NCBI GenBank assembly: GCA_947382645.1
Contig: CANDAE010000003.1
Coordinates: 127,420-191,419, forward strand
From: Suilimivivens sp009774465
GTDB lineage: Bacteria > Bacillota > Clostridia > Lachnospirales > Lachnospiraceae
Length of the DNA stretch: 64,000 bases
Direction: 5' to 3'
Positions 44,833 through 54,106 of this stretch are shown here, piece by piece. A program made the translations under genes and the position numbers. A model generated the notes under the pieces. The model was not told the DNA's origin and searched no databases. It worked only from the letters and a program-made list of their open reading frames with translations. Position 1 is the first letter of the stretch. The number at the start of each line of letters is the position of its first letter.

Positions 44833-45093
44833 ATGAAAAATGAAAAAGTAAAAAGATGGCTGAAGGCAGCAGGAATCAGAGTGTTAAAGACAATGGCACA
44901 GACCGCAGTGGCCACAATCAGTACAGCGGCAGTGTTGGGAGATGTAAACTGGATTATGACGGCATCCGCTTCACTGCTGGCAGGTATTTTATCACTGCTG
45001 ACTTCTATCGCAGGATTACCGGAATTAAAAGTTGAAGAGGCGCTCTTTTCGGCTCAGGCGATAGAAAAAATGGAAAGAGGAAAAAGACCATGA
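44833..45093 (+). CDS. Phage-type holin (r1t-like)
   Basis: The protein has 86 residues from ATG 44833 with GGGAGGAA upstream. Two hydrophobic stretches (TMAQTAVATISTAAVLG and IMTASASLLAGILSLLTSIAG) separated by DVNW match r1t-type holins (sequence RxLKTMAQTAVA...LLTSIAGLPE). Holins make membrane holes that let the endolysin out. Its end overlaps the endolysin start by 4 bp. Confidence 0.85.
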   Translation: MKNEKVKRWLKAAGIRVLKTMAQTAVATISTAAVLGDVNWIMTASASLLAGILSLLTSIAGLPELKVEEALFSAQAIEKMERGKRP

Positions 45094-46154
45094 TGATAGG
45101 AGTAAATTGTGGTCATACCCTGCATGGGGCAGGAAGCGGTGCTGAGGGACTGTTTCGGGAATCTGAGCATACAAGGCTGGTGGGACATGCTCTTATGGAG
45201 CTGATAAAGGAAGCGGGAATTGGCGTGGCAGACTGTACCATAGACAAGGCAGGCACCCGACAGGAATACCTTGCAAAGGCAGTCTCTTTTGCAAACAGAG
45301 AGGATCTTGACTGGTTTATCAGCATCCACTTTAACGCGTCTGCTTCCCATAAAGGACAGGGAGTAGAAATATATACCTATAAGGGAAAACAATACCCACA
45401 GGCGAAGGCTATTTGTGAGGACATGGCAAAGCTGGGATTTGAAAACCGCGGAGTAAAAGAAGGCAGCGGCTTATATGTAATTCGTAAATCCAGGGCAAAG
45501 GCTATGCTGATTGAGGTGTGCTTCTGTGACAACCGGCAGGATGTGGATGCCTATTACCATGCAGGAGCTGCTGAAAAAGTTTCCCAGATCATTTTTAACA
45601 ACATATGCGGACAGCGCAGTCAGGAAGAAAATGAGAACAGTTCTGACAGGATGCAGGAGAAATCAAAAGAACAGACTGCTTTTATGGAGCTTGTGGGAAC
45701 GATTGCCAGAAAGGACTGGAGGGAGCGGCGGATTATGCTGCCTTCCGTCGTAACAGCGCAGGCAATCAAGGAATCTGCATGGGGAACCTCCGAACTGGCC
45801 CGTAAGGCAAATGCACTGTTTGGAATCAAGGAAAACGGCTGGAACGGGCGGATTTATATTAAGGAAGCCATAGAGCAGAGACCGGATGGCAGCTATTATA
45901 AAGTGGATGATACCAGATGGCGGGCCTATGATAACTGGGAGCAGTCTGTCCTTGATCATAACGACTATATTGCCACAAGAAGCACAGATGGCGGAAAGAG
46001 TCTGCGCTACAGTCCTGTGATTGGCTGCCGGGATCCTGAACTTGTATGCTGGTATCTGCAAAGATGCGGCTACGCAACATCCATTACCTACGCAGAGTCG
46101 CTGATGAAGGATTATGTGGTTAAGTATGACCTTACGATTTATGATGAGCTATAG
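45090..46154 (+). CDS. Endolysin: N-acetylmuramoyl-L-alanine amidase plus glucosaminidase
   Basis: The protein has 354 residues. Residues 1-175 are an Amidase_3 domain with the zinc ligands His9 (CGHT), Glu24 (RESEH) and His80 (ISIHFNAS) and the catalytic Glu142 (LIEVCF). Residues about 195-354 are a GH73-type glucosaminidase (AQAIKESAWGTSELARKANA, LFGIKENGWNG). Two cutting activities in one protein are common in clostridial phage lysins. The 4-bp overlap with the holin gene and the lack of phage capsid or tail genes make this an isolated lysis cassette. Confidence 0.9.
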   Translation: MMIGVNCGHTLHGAGSGAEGLFRESEHTRLVGHALMELIKEAGIGVADCTIDKAGTRQEYLAKAVSFANREDLDWFISIHFNASASHKGQGVEIYTYKGKQYPQAKAICEDMAKLGFENRGVKEGSGLYVIRKSRAKAMLIEVCFCDNRQDVDAYYHAGAAEKVSQIIFNNICGQRSQEENENSSDRMQEKSKEQTAFMELVGTIARKDWRERRIMLPSVVTAQAIKESAWGTSELARKANALFGIKENGWNGRIYIKEAIEQRPDGSYYKVDDTRWRAYDNWEQSVLDHNDYIATRSTDGGKSLRYSPVIGCRDPELVCWYLQRCGYATSITYAESLMKDYVVKYDLTIYDEL

Positions 46155-46198
46155 TGCTGGAACCTATGTTTTGAAAATTTCTGAAATGCCTATAAAAT

Positions 46199-46232
46199 CA
46201 ACAAAAAAGGGACTTTCTTGTTGTATTTTTTT
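46199..46232 (+). terminator. Terminator of the lysis module
   Basis: CAACAAAAAAG (46199-46209) pairs with CTTTCTTGTTG (46213-46223) with one mismatch and a 3-base loop, followed by a T-rich run. Confidence 0.65.
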
Positions 46233-46365
46233 GGGAAATTTGTTACACTATTCATATCTCGTTTAGTTTTGGTTATCATAAGATAAAAGTAGATGGGATA
46301 ATTTAGGGACGTAATGTTTATTGTTTCTATGCACCTGCAAAATTATAAAATTCAGGAGTGAGAAG

Positions 46366-48702
46366 ATGGCTGAGAAAGCTATTAATGAAAATGCAGATAA
46401 GCAGCGGGATTATATTACTTTTCTGGAGCAGTTATTAGAAGTATGCATCATTTTTAAAGAAAAAATTAATTCTGGATATAAAAAGATATTTTTTCGTGAT
46501 AAGGGTAGAGAAGGTCATTGGTATGAATTGCAGGAAGAGGGCTGGAGTTACAGCCTGTCTTGCTGCATCTATGATTCTATTGCTTCAGGAGCAAGGGCGT
46601 TGGAAATTTCTCCGTCGGATGATATTGCTTCAGGAGAAGTAATTTATCTTGATGCAGAATTAAATATTGCATCGGACAAAATGGCGAATATGAAAGATGG
46701 ACATTTTGTGGAAGAAAAGTTGAATGGGTTCCTGGAAGAACTGCAGGATGAGTTTGCCAGCAGCAGGATTACAGGCAGGCTGGTGAAAGATAGTAATGTA
46801 TTTTTTTCTTTCAGAAAGGAACTTTTAGGAAAAGAATCAGTGTTCCATGTAAAGAAATCAGAAATTGAAAGTTATCTGGAAAGCTATTACAACCTTTTGA
46901 TTGACTGTACTATTTTTTATAATGATTTCAGACAGAATAATGTCAGGGATGAATTGATTAGTGAATTGCTTCATTTGGACACTACATTTGATGAAGAGAG
47001 AGAGATTTGCCGGTTGAATTTTTGGTCACCCATTGCATTGAATAAGCTACAGAAGGTTAATGAGGGTATTGAAATGTTTTTTAGGCAAATTACAGAGAAC
47101 GAAGCTGTAGAAAGCAAATGGATGCAGGAAATTTATAAGCATACATTATTGATTAAAGCGCAGCATAGCTTCCGCTGGTATATTTCAGGTCCAAATCAGG
47201 AGCTTCTGCACGCAGCGATTGCACCTTATGTTGATAATAAGTCAAACGATTTAAAATTTCAGATTACCGCACGTAGTCTAAAAAATTATAACAGTTATGA
47301 GGGGATCGGAGAACTGCGTCTTGGTGAAAAGATACTATATGAATATGAGTTAATAAGAAAAGAGCGTAAATTGTCCAAATTCAGTGTAGCGATTATGGGG
47401 GATATACATGCAAGGCCCGTTGAGGAATTATATCACTATGTGAATGAGAAGACTGGAGAATTCAGTGAAAAGCCATTAATAGAGTTCAATGTCTATACAA
47501 AAAACAGGCTGGATAAACTTGCAAATGATCATATTATTTATCAAGGGTATCCTGCAGGGGCATTGCTGAAAAAAGAGGAATTAGCTAGGGTTATTGCTAC
47601 CAACAATCTTGTTTTCATTCTTGATTGTATTGAATTGTATAAATCACCAATGGCTGAGAAGGAAAATCTCGATTTTATTATGCAGAAGTATGCTTTTAGT
47701 GCTTATGATGAGTATAATACAAGAGTAACGGAAGATACAGATATCTGTGACTATAATATGCTTGAAGAATTATATGAAATAATGACGTGTGAGCAGTGTT
47801 TTAACCAGTTTGGCATGCTTTCGAAGGAAGCTTATGGCTCTCTTTTGGAATTTTGTGAAGAAAAGCAGAAGGAAAGGGGCAGAGAGTCAGTCATATATGT
47901 GTATGTTTCCGATATGAAGGCATTTCATAATATTTATAATGACGATCAATATTATATAAGAACAGAGCGTTATAATCAAAAGGAAATAGGCATTATTCGA
48001 TATTCTTCTGAAAAAGTGACTAAATTAAAAATAAGTAATAAAGATAAGATGCTTGTATTCAATATGTGGCAGTTTATTAAGAATGTTGCTATTAATGAGA
48101 AAAATATGTTTGTTTCCCAAGTAAATGAAGCAGAAGATGCATATATGGATCTGGATAAAATTCATATTGGTATTGATTATACGAACTGGCCGGATCTTCT
48201 TGTGGTACATTATTATTGTGAAGAAAATATGTATGAGCAGGTGGCAGTGAATTTTATAAGTAATGTTTTGCTTCCAGTGTTTAATAACCGTAGACGTAAT
48301 ATGTTTCATACCTATATTAGAAAAGCAATGTACTCTTTTTTCTACAGTTCTGCTAAGACAGTAAATGACATGTTGTTTATTCATTTGTTTCAGGATAAGG
48401 AAAATTTATTGGGCAAAGCAGTTTTGGCGAAAGAAAATGATGAAGAGAAGGTTAAAAGGAATAGAAATAAAGAGTTTAAGTATTCCAGTAAACGTTTTTA
48501 TGATATGATTATGAAAAATTATGATATAAGTTCCAATATATATGTTGGTCAGATGAGAACGTCTCATATTATACAGAAAAACGGGCAGACAGATGCCAAA
48601 ATTGATAAAAATAAAATTTATGAAAATGTAATAACGGCATGTAAAAATTTATCCTATGAAAATGCATATCTGGCAAAAAACTGCGAGAGAGAATTGAAGT
48701 AA
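46366..48702 (+). CDS. Large protein of unknown function, first gene of a four-gene operon
   Basis: The protein has 778 residues from ATG 46366 (CAGGAGTGAG site; the frame is open further upstream but has no ribosome site). I do not recognise any domain. It is soluble, mixed alpha/beta, rich in Tyr, Asn and Glu. Visible landmarks are FYDSI-like and RWYISGPNQELLHAAI (about residue 275), VAIMGDIHARPVEELYHYVN (about 345) and FIFLDCIELY-like LVFILDCIELYKSP (about 420). Twenty bases separate it from the MinD-like gene. It could be the sensor or target-recognition part of the operon; that is inference from size and order only. Confidence 0.7.
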   Translation: MAEKAINENADKQRDYITFLEQLLEVCIIFKEKINSGYKKIFFRDKGREGHWYELQEEGWSYSLSCCIYDSIASGARALEISPSDDIASGEVIYLDAELNIASDKMANMKDGHFVEEKLNGFLEELQDEFASSRITGRLVKDSNVFFSFRKELLGKESVFHVKKSEIESYLESYYNLLIDCTIFYNDFRQNNVRDELISELLHLDTTFDEEREICRLNFWSPIALNKLQKVNEGIEMFFRQITENEAVESKWMQEIYKHTLLIKAQHSFRWYISGPNQELLHAAIAPYVDNKSNDLKFQITARSLKNYNSYEGIGELRLGEKILYEYELIRKERKLSKFSVAIMGDIHARPVEELYHYVNEKTGEFSEKPLIEFNVYTKNRLDKLANDHIIYQGYPAGALLKKEELARVIATNNLVFILDCIELYKSPMAEKENLDFIMQKYAFSAYDEYNTRVTEDTDICDYNMLEELYEIMTCEQCFNQFGMLSKEAYGSLLEFCEEKQKERGRESVIYVYVSDMKAFHNIYNDDQYYIRTERYNQKEIGIIRYSSEKVTKLKISNKDKMLVFNMWQFIKNVAINEKNMFVSQVNEAEDAYMDLDKIHIGIDYTNWPDLLVVHYYCEENMYEQVAVNFISNVLLPVFNNRRRNMFHTYIRKAMYSFFYSSAKTVNDMLFIHLFQDKENLLGKAVLAKENDEEKVKRNRNKEFKYSSKRFYDMIMKNYDISSNIYVGQMRTSHIIQKNGQTDAKIDKNKIYENVITACKNLSYENAYLAKNCERELK

Positions 48703-48722
48703 AGTACGAGGGGGACAATGAT

Positions 48723-49670
48723 ATGGCGACATATAATTTGGTGAGTTCTGTAAAAGGTGGTTGTGGGAAAACCACCTTTTCTGTTTGGATGGCATACTAT
48801 TTAGATCAGGCAGTGCTGGTTGACATGGATTTACTGGGAACGTCCATGCAGATTTTGTTTGATGGAAATACTAATGATTATAAAAAGGCATTTACGAATG
48901 ATGTTTTTCAGGATGTAAAAAGCAGTAAAAAAGAATTTGTTGAGAGCGTGGAGCTGGAAGGTGGCAGATCTGTTAATGTTATTTTTTCTAGCATGGATTG
49001 CCAGAAACAAAGAAAGTTTAAATCAGGAAGATCTTCAGGTTATACTCCGGTTGTGAAACACAGCATATTTCGTTCAGGATTAAGGGAATTAATTAAGCAT
49101 AATAAAATGATCGGGGATAGAACGGTAGAGCATTTTATTTTTGATATGCCGCCTAATTCTGATGGCTTTTCGGATGCTGCTATGGAGTGTATTTTTAATT
49201 CTAAATATTCCGCTCTGAGCAAAGAGGATAGAAAAAATTTATTTATTATGATAGGTACTGATTGGGGACAGACGATTGCAACGATTAACGAGTTTGAGCT
49301 TTTACTATTACATAATGATGACAAGGAGCCAGATAGATTTTTTCTTGTGATAAATCATAATCAGGGCAGTAATTTTGGGCAGGATCATTATGAAATTAGG
49401 AAACATAAAATTGAGCAAATGCTTAAAGAATGGAATTTGAGTGAAAAACTACAAAATAAGATTTATTTTTTAAAGATGGAACATAATGAGTATTATACGG
49501 AATTGGGAATTAAAGGAAAAGGATTTAAAAATGCCAGTGCAAAAGAGATAACCAATGCATTTCCTAAGGCTGTTATATCTGCAACGGCGAAATGCGGAAA
49601 GGAATTTGAACCTATACTTGATGATGTTGATGGACAAAAAAAATTATATAAGCTGATTTTAGGAGAATAA
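48723..49670 (+). CDS. MinD/ParA-type P-loop ATPase, second gene of the operon
   Basis: The protein has 315 residues. The deviant Walker A KGGCGKTT (residues 11-18) with the signature lysine is typical of ParA/MinD ATPases, which work as nucleotide-bound dimers. VLVDMDLLGTS follows as switch I region, and FIFDMPPNSDGFSD is Walker B. There is no ParB or plasmid partner. One base separates it from the HD-domain gene. The role in this operon is unknown; it may position or activate the neighbours. Confidence 0.85.
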   Translation: MATYNLVSSVKGGCGKTTFSVWMAYYLDQAVLVDMDLLGTSMQILFDGNTNDYKKAFTNDVFQDVKSSKKEFVESVELEGGRSVNVIFSSMDCQKQRKFKSGRSSGYTPVVKHSIFRSGLRELIKHNKMIGDRTVEHFIFDMPPNSDGFSDAAMECIFNSKYSALSKEDRKNLFIMIGTDWGQTIATINEFELLLLHNDDKEPDRFFLVINHNQGSNFGQDHYEIRKHKIEQMLKEWNLSEKLQNKIYFLKMEHNEYYTELGIKGKGFKNASAKEITNAFPKAVISATAKCGKEFEPILDDVDGQKKLYKLILGE

Positions 49671-49671
49671 G

Positions 49672-51885
49672 ATGCGAAGAATGAAAAAACCTGGCACCAA
49701 GATGAATCAGGAAGAAATGTTAAAATATTATCGACAGTTTGATCCGATTGAGAAAAAATATGGAAAATATTTTGGATTACATAGAAAAGATGAATATGAT
49801 GCACTTTATGATGCCTGCTTTCAATACGAGAGAAACAGGCAGTTTTCCGATTTGACAAAGAAGGAATTTGGGGATATTTATGCGAATTTGAAACTGGTAT
49901 ATGAAAATGAAAAACTAACGGAAGAGATTATAGAAATTTATGATTTAGTATATGAAAAGGTCATTAACCAGTATCTTAATGTTGATGGAATGGAAAGACT
50001 TTTTAGCGAAAATTATATCAATTTTGAATGGGAAATGCATTTGGGAATAGATTATGCAGGTCATTCTATGAACTTTTATCGTGATCATTTTATTCATCAG
50101 GTACGTGATGCCTATAGTATGGATGTATTATTGGAACAGGGATATGCTGAAAAAATTATGGACGTTTTAGGGGATGAAGGAAGCAGTAAAATTTCCAGAT
50201 ATGTTTGCAAATATATTAACCAGCAGTTAGAACTTAAAGATGAAGTGTTTTTGACGGAACAATTTTGGAAAAAACAAAAAGAGACAGGAACAAAGATCAG
50301 AAGAGAGTTTTACTTGAAAAATATTGTTTATATGTCCAGCTACATGAGTGCACTTTTTCATGATATCGGGTATCCGGAGGTTGCCAATATGCAGTCTGGA
50401 AGAAATATTCTTGCCTATATTGCAAATGTGTATAATTTTGGCTCAGGACACATTGATTTTGATAGAATTATTACTGTTTTGCAGAATTCTTTGTTATTCA
50501 GGGTAGTGTCTCCCAAAGAAATCAGAGAGAGAATAGAAAGGGAAAAAATTGATCATGGTGCGGTATCTGCGTTAATGTTTTTATTGCATTTCTATGAAAA
50601 TGGCGCTATTTATGGGCTGGAACCATATAAAAAATGTGCAATTGAGATTGCAGGGCTTGCAATTTATAACCACACCAATTCTTATGCATATATATTAGAG
50701 GGTGAGGATGCTGAAAAGGCTCTGTATCAAAGAAGTGTATTTGTTTTAAATCCTATTTCTTATTTACTTCGTATATGTGATGACTTACAGGAATGGGACA
50801 GAATATATTTTGAGATTTCATCTAATGCCAATATAATTTTTTGTAATAAGTGTCATACCCCTCTTGTCAGAAGAAGTTGGAAAGAAGAAAATGATGTTTA
50901 TTACTTGTGTAACTGTAATAAAAAGAAAGATCAAAAAAATAGTATGGAATTATCAGGAATTTTTGGCACAGTATTCCGTAGGGAGAGTTTTCCTTACAGA
51001 AGGCTATATAATGTTACAGTTTGTACAGAAGTTAGATTTAAGAAGATAAAAAACAAGTGTGTTTTTGAACTGGATTATGATTTAGAAAGACTTCTTTATG
51101 TGGCATATATTAATCCTTCTTATGCAAAGTACAGAATCAAAGAACTGAATCAGTTAAAAAAGATGTTTGTAAGGCAAGACCTCCAGGAAATGACATATAT
51201 TAAGTATTTTATGTCTGCAAATATTTTGTGGATTAAAGCATATATTGTTAGAAAATATTTGGAGAAGCGTCCTGCTGGAATCAGGCTGGGATATTACGTG
51301 AATCCAGTTATCAATATAGCAAAGAATAATACAATAATGATGGGGGATCTTCATAAATGTATCAATGATCAAGCCAAAACAATATATAAAAAGATCAGGA
51401 GCTATCTTAAAATAGATTTATCAAGTGAATTTTCTGTAGAAGTGCAAACTTATTTGGATAAAAATTTTGTGATATATATTTATTTGTATCTGGTCATGAG
51501 ACTAGGAATGGAAGTAAATGGAAATGATATGTTTCATAAAGATATTTGTAATTATATAGAAGAGTTGTGGAAGAATTTTAAAAGGGTGCCATATTTTACT
51601 ACAACTACATTATTTTTGTTAAAAGATTGTTGCAAGCAGGCAGTTCGATTATATAAAGATGGTGACCTGCTTAGTTTTAATTATTATCCTGATAAATACT
51701 TCGAGCAGTTTATTTCTGATAAAGGCATAGAAAACTATTATTTCAGATTTGCGCATTCAGATAACTATGAGCCTATTAATCAAAGAGATGGTTCTTGCGG
51801 GGATAAAAATGAATTAGATGCTTATACAGATTTATATTTATTTAGGAAAATACTGCGGGAAATAAATTTGGAGAAAAAATGTTAA
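49672..51885 (+). CDS. HD-domain phosphohydrolase-like protein with zinc-finger motif, third gene of the operon
   Basis: The protein has 737 residues (AGGAG 6 bases upstream). Histidine/aspartate landmarks in order are RDHFIHQ (His139/His142), ALFHDIGYP (His230-Asp231), DHG (His295), NHTN (His334) and CDDLQEWDR (Asp370). They suit an HD metal site like those of dNTP or cyclic-nucleotide hydrolases. A CNKC...CNC cluster (Cys391, 394, 413, 415) may bind zinc. The C-terminal 300 residues are helical and unknown. Some HD enzymes in defence islands deplete nucleotides, but the substrate here is unknown. Confidence 0.75.
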   Translation: MRRMKKPGTKMNQEEMLKYYRQFDPIEKKYGKYFGLHRKDEYDALYDACFQYERNRQFSDLTKKEFGDIYANLKLVYENEKLTEEIIEIYDLVYEKVINQYLNVDGMERLFSENYINFEWEMHLGIDYAGHSMNFYRDHFIHQVRDAYSMDVLLEQGYAEKIMDVLGDEGSSKISRYVCKYINQQLELKDEVFLTEQFWKKQKETGTKIRREFYLKNIVYMSSYMSALFHDIGYPEVANMQSGRNILAYIANVYNFGSGHIDFDRIITVLQNSLLFRVVSPKEIRERIEREKIDHGAVSALMFLLHFYENGAIYGLEPYKKCAIEIAGLAIYNHTNSYAYILEGEDAEKALYQRSVFVLNPISYLLRICDDLQEWDRIYFEISSNANIIFCNKCHTPLVRRSWKEENDVYYLCNCNKKKDQKNSMELSGIFGTVFRRESFPYRRLYNVTVCTEVRFKKIKNKCVFELDYDLERLLYVAYINPSYAKYRIKELNQLKKMFVRQDLQEMTYIKYFMSANILWIKAYIVRKYLEKRPAGIRLGYYVNPVINIAKNNTIMMGDLHKCINDQAKTIYKKIRSYLKIDLSSEFSVEVQTYLDKNFVIYIYLYLVMRLGMEVNGNDMFHKDICNYIEELWKNFKRVPYFTTTTLFLLKDCCKQAVRLYKDGDLLSFNYYPDKYFEQFISDKGIENYYFRFAHSDNYEPINQRDGSCGDKNELDAYTDLYLFRKILREINLEKKC

Positions 51886-51889
51886 AATT

Positions 51890-52735
51890 ATGGATATAAG
51901 GAAAACATATGTAATGCATCAGTCCAGAGAAGTTTTAGTAATAGGCATCATATCAGATATTGTTTGGCTATTAGCTGTCATTGGAGTTATTTTTACATTA
52001 GATGAAAATACAGAAATTGCCCTGCTGATTTGTGGTGCTTTCTTTCTTTTGGGAATTGGCCTTACGATCTATGCCATCGCTTGGCGGTGTGTTGTAGAAG
52101 AAGAGTCCATGACATTTTATTGCCCCTTTTTGCCGGTAAAGGTTATTAAGTTTTATGAGCTTACAAGAGTAACCTATAGAGAAAATCGAACCGGAGGATA
52201 TGGCACTGGCAGAAAAATGCTGACAGGATACAGGGGCAAGAAAAAAGTGTTCGAATTTTTGGATAATGTAGCCGGATTTGAATTTTTGCATTACCAACTC
52301 TGTCAATTAGGAAAAATTGAAACTAATGAATTGAAAGAGGAATTTGTACTTAAAAATACAAAAAGAAATATTTTTTCTGCTGCTTTTGGAGCAGTACTTT
52401 TTGGAGGAATGCTTGTAGCCTTTTGCGTTACAAAGGAGGAAGGAAGCAAAGTATTTTACATCATTTTCTTTGCCTGTACTACATTATTTTGTTTAGACGA
52501 TCTGATAAAAGAATTGTTTTGGAGAGTGACGGTCAGTTATCAGACGATAGAGATCAGAAATTCGTATGGTTATAAAAAAAGCTATTTTATCAGGGATATT
52601 TCCAGAGTAAAAGAAGAAAGCAACCATATACTTCTGTTTGTGGGAGATAAAAAAATTGCAAAGATATCAAAAGATTGTGAGAATTTTATGCTCCTGCGGA
52701 CAAGATTGGACTATGAAAAGAAGTCTTCATATTAA
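51890..52735 (+). CDS. Membrane protein with PH-like domains, fourth gene of the operon
   Basis: The protein has 281 residues, starting 4 bp after the HD gene. Four membrane spans occur in two pairs (about residues 16-36, 44-64, 160-180, 187-206). Each pair is followed by a soluble strand-rich segment (RCVVEEESMTFYCPFLPVKV; RVTVSYQTIEIRNSYGYKKS) that resembles a bacterial PH-like domain. So the protein looks like a tandem duplication of one unit. It could anchor the operon products at the membrane. Confidence 0.65.
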   Translation: MDIRKTYVMHQSREVLVIGIISDIVWLLAVIGVIFTLDENTEIALLICGAFFLLGIGLTIYAIAWRCVVEEESMTFYCPFLPVKVIKFYELTRVTYRENRTGGYGTGRKMLTGYRGKKKVFEFLDNVAGFEFLHYQLCQLGKIETNELKEEFVLKNTKRNIFSAAFGAVLFGGMLVAFCVTKEEGSKVFYIIFFACTTLFCLDDLIKELFWRVTVSYQTIEIRNSYGYKKSYFIRDISRVKEESNHILLFVGDKKIAKISKDCENFMLLRTRLDYEKKSSY

Positions 52736-52740
52736 AAATT

Positions 52741-52792
52741 CAGCGCTCTTTTTTCGAACAAAAATAAGAAGCGCTGATTTTTTAATAAGTTG
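52741..52792 (+). terminator. Terminator of the four-gene operon
   Basis: CAGCGCT near 52741 pairs with AGCGCTG near 52780, extended by T/A-rich pairing inside the stem and followed by ATTTTTTAAT. Confidence 0.75.
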
Positions 52793-52844
52793 TTTATGGA
52801 GCATGATGACACTTGATACATTACATTATCCACATTAACTGACT

Positions 52845-53087
52845 TCATGCATTTTTGTTTGTCATATAATTCATAAGCATCATCACATCTTCGGGCTCGG
52901 AAGCCACCAGCTCCATTTCATTAATGAAAGTATCGTCATGAAAGAGCTTGGCGATTGCAAGATACTTGGTCAGCTCAGACTTTAAATTGAGACGGTCGCC
53001 CTGAGTGGAAACCAGTTCCACGGAACCTTTGCATTTTTTGATTATGTCCAGAAATTTTTCTACATCATCAATATGATAGATTTTCAT
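52845..53087 (-). CDS. Small hypothetical protein
   Basis: The protein has 80 residues with a perfect AAGGAGG site before the ATG. It begins MKIYHIDDVEKFLDIIKKCK, close in pattern to the start of the DUF5721 protein at 58303 (MKAYQIKDVKKFMSKLLGGD), so the two may be distant relatives. It is acidic at the C-terminus. The function is unknown. Confidence 0.65.
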   Translation of the reverse strand: MKIYHIDDVEKFLDIIKKCKGSVELVSTQGDRLNLKSELTKYLAIAKLFHDDTFINEMELVASEPEDVMMLMNYMTNKNA

Positions 53088-53272
53088 AATGAATCCTCCT
53101 TACATGTTAACACTTTGTGCTTTACTTCGTGCCTATTTTATCAATGTGATTTCATGTATACAATATTCAATATGCATAAATTTATTGAATATTATGGAGC
53201 AAAGTATAAAGGTTGAATAAAAATGCACAGAAAAAAATTCTGGGCGCCTGCGCTGCATCCACTAATTCAAAA

Positions 53273-54046
53273 TTAAGAACCGCAGGAAGTATAATGCCTT
53301 ACCCCCAGTTTCCAGAAGAAAAGACAGGGAAAGATAAACAGACAGGCGGCGGCAGGCAGCAGGCAATAATAAGGCTTTCCCCGGTCCAGCAGGTAGAGCA
53401 GGGGATAATACTGGATAAGTGCATAGGGAATCACAAAGGTACAAAAGAGCAGCACTCTTTTTCCATAAATGCAGACCGGATATTTGCCGTATTCCCTTGC
53501 TCCGTCTGTAAAAATGTTAACAAACTCCAATCCTTCTATGGTAAAAAAGCACAGAGAGGCATAAAGAAGGAAAATCCCGCAAAACATAATGGTGCCTCCA
53601 ATCAGCATGAAAAGTACGGTGAGCACTTTTCCAAAAGTCCAATTAATGCTGCTAACTGCAAACCCATAGGAAAACATTACCACAGCCTGAAGGATGCGCC
53701 CAATCCGGCTGAATTCTATACGGCTTCCTAAAACCTGGAGAATTTCACTTCGGGGACGCACCAGAATCCTGTCAAAATCCCCCTGTCTGACTATAAAATC
53801 AAAGTTGTCAAATCCTCTTGCAACGGATTCTGCCAGTGAAAATTCCATAAGGGTAATTCCAAAGCATAAAAGCACTTCATTGTAGGTAAAGCCGCTTACA
53901 TTATGGAAACGTTGAAACATAAAGTACATTCCTAAAAACACGTTAAAAGATACCAGAAACTGTCCAATGCAGGAAAGAAAAAATGAAGTTTTATATTCCA
54001 TAATACTCTTTAACTGCATCACAAAAAATTTTCCATATAACCGCAT
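53273..54046 (-). CDS. ABC-2 type exporter permease 1 (DUF990-like)
   Basis: The protein has 257 residues from ATG 54046 (AAAGGAG at 9 bases; the GTG six bases upstream is too close). Six hydrophobic segments and the motif VRQGDFDRILVRPRSEILQVLGSR match the DUF990/ABC-2 group of exporter permeases. It works with the second permease and ATPase encoded upstream on the same strand. The operon order is ATPase, permease 2, permease 1. Confidence 0.85.
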   Translation of the reverse strand: MRLYGKFFVMQLKSIMEYKTSFFLSCIGQFLVSFNVFLGMYFMFQRFHNVSGFTYNEVLLCFGITLMEFSLAESVARGFDNFDFIVRQGDFDRILVRPRSEILQVLGSRIEFSRIGRILQAVVMFSYGFAVSSINWTFGKVLTVLFMLIGGTIMFCGIFLLYASLCFFTIEGLEFVNIFTDGAREYGKYPVCIYGKRVLLFCTFVIPYALIQYYPLLYLLDRGKPYYCLLPAAACLFIFPCLFFWKLGVRHYTSCGS

Positions 54047-54106
54047 TTGCACTTCTCCTTTCTATTTAAACTTCACCTTTAAACTCCACCTGAAAAATTT
54101 ACAGAT

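Noticed and set aside
53213..53731. 172-codon plus-strand frame
   Set aside because: Shadow of the ABC permease on the minus strand, with no site or motif.
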